Shown here piece after piece: positions 15,639-24,282 of a stretch of DNA of 56,040 nucleotides. This DNA comes from JAFGQU01 sp964483625 (lineage in GTDB: Bacteria > Omnitrophota > Gorgyraeia > Duberdicusellales > 4484-171). The stretch covers positions 1 to 56,040 of the forward strand of contig CAZABB010000010.1 of NCBI GenBank assembly GCA_964483625.1, written 5' to 3'. A model generated the notes under the pieces. The model was not told the DNA's origin, did no database searches, and saw only the letters and a program-made list of their open reading frames with translations. The translations under genes were made by a program, and so were the position numbers. Every line of letters begins with the position of its first letter. Position 1 is the first letter of the stretch.

Positions 15639-15718
15639 GGGATTGCAGTGATTCGGGGATAGATTACAGTGATGACAAGGAATCTCCGTAATCATTATTT
15701 AATCACCGGAATCAACAT
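15639..15718. repeat. Intergenic micro-repeat palindrome, family C copy 1
   Basis: The rplL-rpoB spacer has GATTGCAGTGATTC and GATTACAGTGATGA units on the left and the complementary CCGTAATCATT and AATCACCGGAATCA on the right. The second copy is at 39393-39500, between rpmJ and rpsM. Confidence 0.75.
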
Positions 15719-15731
15719 AAGGTAGGTGTTA

Positions 15732-18700
15732 ATGTCCTGGGCCAAAAGAGCAAATTTTTCCAAAATAAAAAAAGAACATTCGATGCCGGGGCTTCTGGAG
15801 CATCAGATCAATTCGTTTAAGGAATTCCTGCAGATGGACATTGTTCCGGAAAAACGGCGCAATGTAGGCTTAAAGGAAATCTTTAACGAAGTGTTTCCCA
15901 TGGAATCTCCCGATCGGCAATATCGCCTGGAGTTCGTTTCTTATTCGTTAAGCCGGCCGCGGTATACTCCTGAGGAATGTAAACGCCGCTCTCAGACCTA
16001 TGCGGCCCCCTTGCGTGTGGTATTGCGTCTGATAGGCCCCTCTAATATTATTAAGGAACAGGAAATTTATCTTGGCGATATCCCTCTGGTTACCGATGTC
16101 GCGTCTTTTATTATCAACGGAGATGAACGGGCGATCGTTAATCAGCTGCAGCGTTCACCGGGAGTTTTCTTTGAAGAAGAGCCTCATCCCACGGGCAAGA
16201 GAATCTATTACGCCCGGATTATTCCTTACCGCGGATATTGGCTGGAATTCCGCTGTGATGTCAACGATACCATTTCCGGTATCGTCGATCGCCGGAAAAC
16301 CTTTCCCGCCACGCAGATCCTGCGGCTTCTCGGCCTTTCGACCAACGATGATATATACAAATATTTTTCCGATAAACCTTACCCGGAAGTAGTTAATACC
16401 GTCAAAAAGGATAATACGAAAAACCGGGAAGAAGCCTTCCTCGATTTTTATAAAAAGATGCGTCCGACCGAACCGATTACGCTGGAGGCGGCGCAGGAAG
16501 TCTTCAAGCGGATGTTTTTGGACCATAAACGTTACGACCTGGCACGGGTCGGACGGTATCTGATCAATAAAAAGCTTGATATGAATTTGTCCCTGAATAA
16601 GCGGTCTCTGGATCTGGATACGGTGGTGGAGATCGTTAAGAAACTTCTGCAGGTCAAGGCCGGTGAGGCTGAAGTCGATGATATCGATCATCTGGCCAAC
16701 CGGCGGGTAAAACTTATCGGGGAGCTCCTGCAGCATCAGGTTCGTATCGGACTATTCCGGGTGGAGAGGACGTTTGTGGAACGATGTTCTCTTGTTTCGG
16801 GAAATGAATTTTCCATTCAACATCTGATTAATTCACGGGCTTTTTCCGTCCAGATCCATGATTTCTTCGCCCGCAGTCCCTTATCGCAGTTTTTAGACCA
16901 GACCAATCCTATCGCCGAGATGACCCATAAGCGGCGGTTATCGGCAATGGGACCGGGAGGTCTTTCCCGGGAACGGGCGGGATTTGAGGTGCGGGATGTG
17001 CATCCTTCCCATTACGGCCGGATCTGTCCTATTGAGACCCCGGAAGGGCCCAATATCGGACTCCTGGTGTCGTTGACAACCTATGTGAAAATTAACCCGT
17101 TGGGATTTCTGATCACACCCTATCGTAAGGTGGAAAACGGGACGTTGACCAATAAAGTCGATTATCTGACCCCCAATGAAGAAGAAAACCGGATGATCGC
17201 CCAAATGACTCCCAATGTGGATGAATCCGGGAAGATCGTCGATAAGACGATTTATTGCCGGTATAAAGGGAAATATCCGGAGGTAAAACCTTCGGCTCTG
17301 GAATACATGGATATTTCGTTTAAACAGATCGTTTCGGTCGCGGCGGCATTGGTTCCCTTTCTGGAACATGACGACGCAAACCGCGCGCTTATGGGCTCGA
17401 ACATGCAGCGTCAGGCCACACCTTTGTTGTATCCGGAGGAACCGTTGGTGGCGACAGGAATGGAGGAAACCGTTGCCCGGGAGTCGGGAGCGGTGGTTGT
17501 CGCCAAAGAAGCCGGCGTAGTTGAAGAAGTAGACGCGACCCATATCCGGATCGGAAAACTTGTCTACAATATGAAGAAATTCCAGCGTTCCAACGCCGAT
17601 ACCTGTATCAATCAACGGCCGCTGGTGCATCCGGGGATATCAGTCAAGAAAGGCCAGGTTATCGCCGACGGGATGGCAACTCATAACGGAGACCTTGCTC
17701 TGGGGCGCAATCTTCTGGTCGCGTTTATGTCCTGGCGGGGATATAATTTTGAAGATGCAATCGTAATTAACGAACGGCTGGTTAAAGAAGATATTCTGAC
17801 CAGTGTTCATGTGGAAAAATTTGAAATAGAAGCGAGGGAGACCCGTCTGGGGAATGAAGAAGTTACCCGGGATATTCCCAACGTAAGCGAAGAGGCCCTG
17901 CGTAATCTCGATGAACAGGGCGTTATCCGGGTGGGAGCGGAGGTTATCCCTGATGATATTCTGGTCGGCAGGGTTACGCCCAAGACCGAAAAAGAATTAT
18001 CACCGGAAGAACGCCTTCTGCGGGCGATCTTTGGCGAAAAAGCCGCCGACGTAAAAGATACCTCACTGCGGGTTCCGCCGGGGGTAAGCGGAGTCATTAT
18101 CAACGTCGAAGTCTTTCAGCGCAAGGATAAGGGAAGGAAATCAAAAAAAGAAAAAACCGAAGAGCTTAAAAAACTGAAAGAAATCGAGAGATATTACGCG
18201 GAAGAAAAGGATATTCTGGAAAGAGAAAAGAAAAAGAGGCTTGCCGCGGTTCTGGGTAAGGATGAAAATAAGATTAACGCGAAAGACATCGAAGACGATG
18301 AAGAAGCCCGTTCGATCGCGAATATCTATGAAGAGAGGCTTCAGGAACTGGAGATCGAAAAAGAGCTGGAAATCACCAAGATTCGCAAGGGAGATGAGCT
18401 CCCCGCCGGCGTTTTGAAACGTATTGTGGTCCACGTGGCCATGAAGCGTAAAATTCAAGTAGGGGATAAACTTTCCGGACGGCATGGAAATAAAGGCGTT
18501 ATCGCCAAGATCCTTCCCGAAGAAGACATGCCGTTTATGGAAGACGGTCAGCCGGTTGATGTCGTGCTGAACCCTCTCGGCGTCCCTTCCCGTATGAACG
18601 TGGGACAGCTTCTGGAAACTCACCTGGGGCTGGCCTGTAAAAAGCTGAACATCACGGTAGCCGCTCCCATTTTTGAGGAGACGACCGAAGAAAGGACGGA

Positions 18701-19151
18701 AGAAACCCTGAAGAAAGCGGGGATGTCCGGGTCGGAAAAAGTAACGCTTTTTGATGGATTTACGGGAAAGCCCTTTGAGCAGACCGTTTCCATCGGATAC
18801 ATGTACGTTATGAAACTTGTCCATATGGTCGATGATAAAATTCACGCGCGTGCCATCGGGCCGTATTCTCTGATTACTCAGCAGCCGCTGGGCGGGAAGG
18901 CTCAATTCGGTGGACAGCGTTTTGGTGAAATGGAAGTGTGGGCGCTGGAAGCTTATGGCGCGGCATTTACCCTGCAGGAAATGCTCACGGTAAAGAGCGA
19001 TGATGTCGAAGGAAGAACCCGTATTTATGAAGCTATCGTACGGGGTGAACAGAAGTTCAGACCTTCGGTCCCTGAATCTTTTAACGTGTTAATGAGGGAA
19101 CTGCAGGGATTGTGTTTGGATATTCGAGCAGAAAAGGAGTCTAAGATATGA
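15732..19151 (+). CDS. rpoB: RNA polymerase beta subunit
   Basis: 1139 residues from the ATG at 15732, five bases after the purine-rich AAGGTAGGTG; a GTG two codons upstream is less likely. The rifampicin pocket reads FLDQTNP...THKRRLSAMGPGGLSRER, with Asp, His and Ser at the common resistance positions. The catalytic-region motif DKLSGRHGNKG and the C-terminal GGQRFGEMEVWALEAYGAA are present. A Lys/Glu-rich coiled insertion lies around residues 800-875. The stop overlaps the rpoC start by 4 nt. Confidence 0.98.
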   Translation: MSWAKRANFSKIKKEHSMPGLLEHQINSFKEFLQMDIVPEKRRNVGLKEIFNEVFPMESPDRQYRLEFVSYSLSRPRYTPEECKRRSQTYAAPLRVVLRLIGPSNIIKEQEIYLGDIPLVTDVASFIINGDERAIVNQLQRSPGVFFEEEPHPTGKRIYYARIIPYRGYWLEFRCDVNDTISGIVDRRKTFPATQILRLLGLSTNDDIYKYFSDKPYPEVVNTVKKDNTKNREEAFLDFYKKMRPTEPITLEAAQEVFKRMFLDHKRYDLARVGRYLINKKLDMNLSLNKRSLDLDTVVEIVKKLLQVKAGEAEVDDIDHLANRRVKLIGELLQHQVRIGLFRVERTFVERCSLVSGNEFSIQHLINSRAFSVQIHDFFARSPLSQFLDQTNPIAEMTHKRRLSAMGPGGLSRERAGFEVRDVHPSHYGRICPIETPEGPNIGLLVSLTTYVKINPLGFLITPYRKVENGTLTNKVDYLTPNEEENRMIAQMTPNVDESGKIVDKTIYCRYKGKYPEVKPSALEYMDISFKQIVSVAAALVPFLEHDDANRALMGSNMQRQATPLLYPEEPLVATGMEETVARESGAVVVAKEAGVVEEVDATHIRIGKLVYNMKKFQRSNADTCINQRPLVHPGISVKKGQVIADGMATHNGDLALGRNLLVAFMSWRGYNFEDAIVINERLVKEDILTSVHVEKFEIEARETRLGNEEVTRDIPNVSEEALRNLDEQGVIRVGAEVIPDDILVGRVTPKTEKELSPEERLLRAIFGEKAADVKDTSLRVPPGVSGVIINVEVFQRKDKGRKSKKEKTEELKKLKEIERYYAEEKDILEREKKKRLAAVLGKDENKINAKDIEDDEEARSIANIYEERLQELEIEKELEITKIRKGDELPAGVLKRIVVHVAMKRKIQVGDKLSGRHGNKGVIAKILPEEDMPFMEDGQPVDVVLNPLGVPSRMNVGQLLETHLGLACKKLNITVAAPIFEETTEERTEETLKKAGMSGSEKVTLFDGFTGKPFEQTVSIGYMYVMKLVHMVDDKIHARAIGPYSLITQQPLGGKAQFGGQRFGEMEVWALEAYGAAFTLQEMLTVKSDDVEGRTRIYEAIVRGEQKFRPSVPESFNVLMRELQGLCLDIRAEKESKI

Positions 19152-21688
19152 TTGAAGAGGCCACCTTTTTTGATAAGATCACCGTCAAACTCGCTTCAGC
19201 GCAGATTATCCGCAGCTGGTCCAGCGGTGAAGTTAAAAAAGCCGAGACCTTAAACTACCGTACGTTGAAGCCCGAAAAAGACGGGCTTTTCTGTGAACGG
19301 ATTTTCGGTCCGGTAAAAGACTGGGAATGCCATTGCGGTAAGCTCAAAGGGATTAAATTCAAAGGTATGAAATGTGACCGCTGCGGCGTAGAAGTGCTTC
19401 ATTCTTCCATTCGCCGCCAGCGCATGGCGCATATCGATCTGGCGACGCCCTGCACCCATATCTGGTTTTTTAAAGTCCTGCCTTCGCGCATCGGCGCGTT
19501 GCTCGATTTAAGTATCAAGGAACTAGAAAAAGTTATTTATTACGAAGAACACGTCGTTATTGATCCGGGAGATACGCCTCTGAAGAAAGGACAGCTCTTA
19601 AACGAAGATGAATACCAGAAAGCGTTAAGCGAATATAAAAACAATTTTAAGACGGGAATCGGAGCTGAGGCCGTTCGCGACCTGCTGAGCGAGCTCGAGT
19701 TGAATAAACTGAGCAAATCGATACGAAAAGATATCGAGAACAGCAAGACTTCTTCTCTGAATAAAAAATTACTCCGGAGGCTTAAAATCATCGAGGATTT
19801 CAATCGTTCGGGGAATAACGCCGAATGGATGGTCCTGGATGTCGTTCCGGTAATCCCTCCCGATCTTCGTCCTCTGGTTCCTCTGGAAGGGGGACGGTTT
19901 GCGTCTTCGGACTTAAACGATTTGTACCGGCGGGTAATCAACCGCAATAACCGTCTGCATAAACTTATTACCCTGGGGGCTCCGGAGATCATTATCCGTA
20001 ACGAAAAAAGAATGCTTCAGGAGGCCGTCGACGCGCTGCTTGAAAATGGGCGTCACGGACGCGCGGTTATGGGGCATCAGAACCGCCCCTTAAAAAGTCT
20101 TTCGGATATGCTGAAAGGGAAACAGGGACGTTTCCGTCAGAATCTTCTGGGGAAACGCGTGGATTATTCCGGCCGGAGCGTTATCGTCGTCGGGCCGGAA
20201 TTGAAACTCCATCAATGCGGATTGCCTAAACAAATGGCTCTGGAATTGTTTGAACCGTTTATTATCAAAAAACTCCGCGAAAAAGGGTTTGTTCATACGA
20301 TTAAAGGCGCCCGCCGGATGGTGGAACGGGCCCGGGTCGAGGTCTGGGATATTCTGGAAGAAGTTATCCAGGGGCATCCGGTGATGCTCAACCGCGCGCC
20401 GACATTGCACCGGCTGAGTGTGCAGGCGTTTTACCCGATGCTGGTGGAAGGGAAAGCTATCCGTCTGCATCCTCTGGTCTGCGCGGCATTTAACGCCGAT
20501 TTCGACGGAGACCAGATGGCTGTGCACGTACCCCTTTCTCTGGAAGCTCAGTCTGAGGCGAAACTGATCATGCTTTCGGTGAATAATATTTTCTCGCCGG
20601 CCGACGGAAGACCGATCATTACGCCCAGTCAGGATATTATTCTGGGATGCCGGTTCCTTACGGTGGAAAAGCCCGATGCCCGAGGGCAGGGATTGATCTT
20701 CTCCTGCGCCGAGGAAGCCGTTACCGCCTACCAGGATGATGAAGTAGAGCTACACGCGAAGGTAAAGGTTCGGATAAAAGAAGGGGAAGGAACGAAAATC
20801 GTTGAAACGACCGTGGGAAGAATTATTTTTAACCAGATCCTTCCCGAAGGATTTGGGTACGTGAATGAAGTGCTGGGGAAGAAAAATGTTTCCCGCATTA
20901 TCAGCGATTGTTATAACAATTTTGGCCATCATCGTACAATTGTATTGGTAGATGACCTGAAAGACCTGGGGTTCGAATACGCTACGTTAGGCGGGGTAAG
21001 TATGGGAATTAATGACCTGACTATCCCGGAGAAGAAAGAAGAGTGTATCAAGGAAGCGACCGATGAGGTTTCCCGGGTCCAGGATCAGTATAAAAAAGGA
21101 ATTATTACCGAACGGGAACGGCACAATAAGATTATCGATATCTGGACCAAGACGACCGACCGGGTTTCCGATCTGGTGTTCAGAAGCCTGGATCATTTTA
21201 ATCCGATATTTATGATGGCCGATTCCGGCGCCCGTGGTTCGAAACTGCAGATTCGTCAGCTGGCGGGAATGCGGGGACTGATGGCGAAGCCTTCGGGGGA
21301 AATCATCGAGAACCCGATTACCTCCAGCTTCCGGGAAGGGTTGACGGTTCTGGAATTTTTTATTTCGACTCACGGCGCGCGGAAAGGATTGGCCGATACC
21401 GCGCTTAAGACCGCCGATGCTGGTTATCTTACCCGGCGGCTGGTTGATGTCGCGCAGGAGGTCATTATCATCGAACCCGATTGTGGCACGGTAAACGGGA
21501 TTACCGTTTCGGAAATCGTTGAGGGGGATGAAGTCGTGGTGTCTCTGCCCGAACGTATCGTGGGAAGAGTCGGTCTCGATAATATCGTGGACATTGTCAG
21601 TGACGAGGTGATCCTGAAAGTCGGGGAGATTATTACCGAGGAGGTCGCCGAGAAAGCCCCCCTGGAAGAGCCCGCCGAAAAAGAAACA
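19148..21688 (+). CDS. rpoC: RNA polymerase beta' subunit, 5' part (interrupted by an assembly gap)
   Basis: 847 codons up to the N run. Visible elements: the zinc ribbon with CHCGK...CDRCG, the bridge to LLGKRVDYSGRSVIVVGPEL, and the Mg-binding NADFDGD at residues 449-455. FREGLTVLEFFISTHGARKG marks the trigger-loop region, and IIEPDCGTVNG gives the first cysteine of the second zinc site. The protein continues after the gap; the coding frame is intact on both sides, so this is a single gene. Confidence 0.97.
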
Positions 21689-21698
21689 NNNNNNNNNN
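21689..21698. other. Assembly gap (10 N)
   Basis: Ten N inside rpoC. The flanking coding sequence ends at EEPAEKET and resumes at IERLGLEKIRIRSVLTCEAE. Homologues have only a short variable linker here, so little coding sequence is likely missing. For the frames to join, the true gap length must leave remainder 2 when divided by 3, so 10 is a placeholder. Confidence 0.98.
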
Positions 21699-21699
21699 A

Positions 21700-23166
21700 A
21701 TAGAACGATTAGGCCTGGAAAAGATACGGATACGCAGTGTGTTGACCTGTGAGGCCGAACGCGGCGTATGCGCGAAATGTTACGGCAGAAATCTGGCGAC
21801 GGGGAAAATGGTCGAAATCGGAGAAGCGGTAGGAGTTATCGCGGCCCAGTCGATCGGGGAACCGGGAACTCAGCTGACGATGCGTACCTTCCATATCGGG
21901 GGAACCGCCTCAAGAGTGGCCGAACGTTCGTTTATTAAAGCTAAGGATTCCGGCACTGTGAATTATCACGCGCTGAAAGTAGCGCGGAAAAATAAAATGT
22001 TCGTCGTTCTCAACCGGAACGGTATGATCAGCGTCAATGACGAGCGGGGCATAGAATTGCAGCGTAATCCCGTGCCACAGGGGTCATTCATCTATGTTGA
22101 AGACGGCGGCAAAGTGGAGAAAGATAAGATTTTTGTCCGGTGGGATCCTTATTCTTCGCCGATTCTGACTGAAGTTGCCGGTAAGGTAAAATATGAAGAT
22201 ATTATCGACGGAGTGACCATCCAGGAGGAAATGAACCTTACGACCGGAAGAAAAGAGAGAGTCGTCGTCGAATTTAAGGGTGATTACCATCCCCAGATTC
22301 TCATTCTGTCGGAACAAGAGGAAGTGCTGGGAATCTATCCGTTGCCGACGGGAGCCCATATTATGGTTGAAGAAAACGCCAGACTTGAAGGCGGAGATAT
22401 TGCGGCGAAGACGCCGCGGTTGGTCGCCAAAACTCGGGATATTACCGGTGGTTTACCGCGGGTCGCCGAACTGTTCGAGGCGCGAAGGCCTAAGAGTCCG
22501 GCGATTATCTCCGAAATCGACGGATTCGTGGAATTCAGCGAGGAAAAAGGCGAACGGAAAATTATCGTGCGTTCAGCGACGGGGATGAAGAAAGATTATA
22601 CTCTTCCTATCGGGACGCACCCGATCGTATACAAGGGAGACCAGGTGATTGCCGGACAACAGCTCACCGAAGGCCCGATCGTGTTGCAGGATATTCTGCG
22701 GGTGTGCGGCGATAAGGTTCTTCAGGAATACCTGGTGAATGAGATTCAGGAGGTCTACCGTCTGCAGGGAGTGCGAATTAACGATAAACATATCGAAACC
22801 ATTATTCGGGAAATGCTTAAGAAAGTGCGTATCATCGATTCGGGAGACACCTCGTTTTTGCCGGGTGAGAATATCGATAAATGGGCGTTTAAGAAAGAAA
22901 ACGAAAAGGTGCTGAAAAAGAACGGGAAGCCGGCTTCGGCTTCACCGCTGCTTCTGGGGATTACCAAAGCTTCGTTGAGCACCGACAGTTTTATCTCCGC
23001 GGCGAGTTTTCAGGAAACAACCAGAGTCCTTACCGATGCTTCCGCCAGCGGGAAAGTGGATGATTTAAAGGGGCTGAAAGAAAATGTAATTGTCGGGCAT
23101 CTCGTTCCGGCAGGTACGGGTTTGAAAGAGTATCGAAGTGTTGAGGTGAAAAAATGCCAACAATAG
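21700..23166 (+). CDS. rpoC: RNA polymerase beta' subunit, 3' part
   Basis: 489 codons after the gap, in frame from ATA at 21700. SVLTCEAERGVCAKCYGRNL supplies the last three cysteines of the second zinc site. VIAAQSIGEPGTQLTMRTFH is the conserved trigger-loop-side helix, and ITGGLPRVAELFEARRP follows. The C-terminus ends VEVKKCQQ. The last 13 nt overlap the rpsL start, which couples polymerase and str-operon translation. Confidence 0.97.
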   Translation: MERLGLEKIRIRSVLTCEAERGVCAKCYGRNLATGKMVEIGEAVGVIAAQSIGEPGTQLTMRTFHIGGTASRVAERSFIKAKDSGTVNYHALKVARKNKMFVVLNRNGMISVNDERGIELQRNPVPQGSFIYVEDGGKVEKDKIFVRWDPYSSPILTEVAGKVKYEDIIDGVTIQEEMNLTTGRKERVVVEFKGDYHPQILILSEQEEVLGIYPLPTGAHIMVEENARLEGGDIAAKTPRLVAKTRDITGGLPRVAELFEARRPKSPAIISEIDGFVEFSEEKGERKIIVRSATGMKKDYTLPIGTHPIVYKGDQVIAGQQLTEGPIVLQDILRVCGDKVLQEYLVNEIQEVYRLQGVRINDKHIETIIREMLKKVRIIDSGDTSFLPGENIDKWAFKKENEKVLKKNGKPASASPLLLGITKASLSTDSFISAASFQETTRVLTDASASGKVDDLKGLKENVIVGHLVPAGTGLKEYRSVEVKKCQQ

Positions 23167-23531
23167 CGCAGCTTATCCGGAAGAAGAGAGTACCGAAGAT
23201 GAAACGAACCAAATCCCCGGCGCTTAAATGCTGTCCGCAGAGACGGGGTGTATGCCTTCAGGTGAGAACGATGACTCCGAAAAAACCGAATTCGGCCTTA
23301 CGTAAGGTCGCCAGGGTCCGCCTGACCAATTCGGCGGAGGTTTCGGCGTATATTCCCGGTGAAGGCCATAATCTGCAGGAGCACTCTATCGTTATGGTCC
23401 GGGGTGGCCGTGTCAAGGATTTACCCGGGGTACGTTACCATATCGTGCGGGGCGCTCTGGATACCCAGGGAGTACAGAACCGTAAACGATCACGGTCAAA
23501 ATACGGAGCAAAACGTCCGAAAAACAAATAA
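23154..23531 (+). CDS. rpsL: Ribosomal protein uS12
   Basis: 125 residues starting MPTIAQLIRKKRVPK. The decoding-site loop TPKKPNSALRKVARVRL has the Lys of the streptomycin-sensitive state (KKPN), and the second loop is RGGRVKDLPGVRYH. It begins inside the rpoC gene. Confidence 0.97.
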   Translation: MPTIAQLIRKKRVPKMKRTKSPALKCCPQRRGVCLQVRTMTPKKPNSALRKVARVRLTNSAEVSAYIPGEGHNLQEHSIVMVRGGRVKDLPGVRYHIVRGALDTQGVQNRKRSRSKYGAKRPKNK

Positions 23532-23591
23532 TCGAATGAAGACACGATGTATAGAACAAATCAATATACGTGAAGATAAATTGTTTTGTCT

Positions 23592-23708
23592 GAATTCGAC
23601 CCCGCCTTCTATGCGGGGTAAGAAATATACGTTTTGTTATTTAAAGGAAGGCAGTGTAACATTGCAACCACCGTTTTCTAGAATTGCTTAGAGGGCGGGG
23701 TTTAATTC
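23592..23708. repeat. MITE-like inverted-repeat element, family F copy 1
   Basis: Ends GAATTCGACCCCGCCTTCT and AGAGGGCGGGGTTTAATTC are imperfect inverted repeats about 117 nt apart. The 9-nt AATTCGACC occurs as a direct repeat at 23593-23601 and 23704-23712, possibly a target-site duplication. No open frame lies inside. It sits in the rpsL-rpsG spacer. A related element lies before rpoA (41095-41206). Confidence 0.7.
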
Positions 23709-23709
23709 G

Positions 23710-23749
23710 ACCATACAGCTTAGGATCATTTCACTCCATAAGCTGTGGT
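23710..23749 (+). promoter_or_regulatory. Hairpin in the rpsG leader, possible S7 translational operator
   Basis: ACCATACAGCTTA pairs with TAAGCTGTGGT across a 16-nt loop, ending 7 nt before the strong Shine-Dalgarno AAAGGAGG (23756-23763). In E. coli the rpsL-rpsG spacer is the S7 operator; equivalence here is an inference from position only. Confidence 0.4.
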
Positions 23750-23772
23750 TTCATTAAAGGAGGAATTAAAGA

Positions 23773-24240
23773 ATGAGAAGGCGACGAGCCCCCAAAAGAG
23801 AGGTATTATCAGATCCGAAATATGATTCGTCGATTATCGGCCGCTTTATCAATATCGTGATGCGCGATGGCAAGAAGTCGACGGCACAGCAAATTATTTA
23901 TGACGCGTTTGATCTGGTACACCAGCGCTTTAAAGAGGATCCTCAAAAGGTCTTTTTTTCGGCTCTGGATAATGCCCGGCCTCGTCTTGCGGTAAAACCG
24001 CGCCGTATCGGCGGAGCAACCTATCAGGTTCCTCTGGAGGTACCCAAGGACCGGGGGATATTCATCGCTTTGCGCTGGATGAGGGATTACGCCCGCGCGA
24101 AAAAAGGGAAACCAATGAGTGCCAAACTTGCCGATGAAATCTGTTCCGCGTACAAAAATGAGGGAGCCGTGATCAAGAAAAAAGACGATACTCACAAGAT
24201 GGCCGAGTCGAACAAGGCCTTCGCGCATTTCAAGTTTTAA
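23773..24240 (+). CDS. rpsG: Ribosomal protein uS7
   Basis: 155 residues. MRRRRAPKREVLSDPKYDS and the C-terminal helix with KKDDTHKMAESNKAFAHFKF are standard S7. It nucleates 30S head assembly. It has a strong ribosome-binding site and an upstream hairpin; fusA follows after 42 nt. Confidence 0.97.
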   Translation: MRRRRAPKREVLSDPKYDSSIIGRFINIVMRDGKKSTAQQIIYDAFDLVHQRFKEDPQKVFFSALDNARPRLAVKPRRIGGATYQVPLEVPKDRGIFIALRWMRDYARAKKGKPMSAKLADEICSAYKNEGAVIKKKDDTHKMAESNKAFAHFKF

Positions 24241-24282
24241 TAGCAAGGGAAAACGTTTCATTAAGCAAGGCAGGCATAGACA

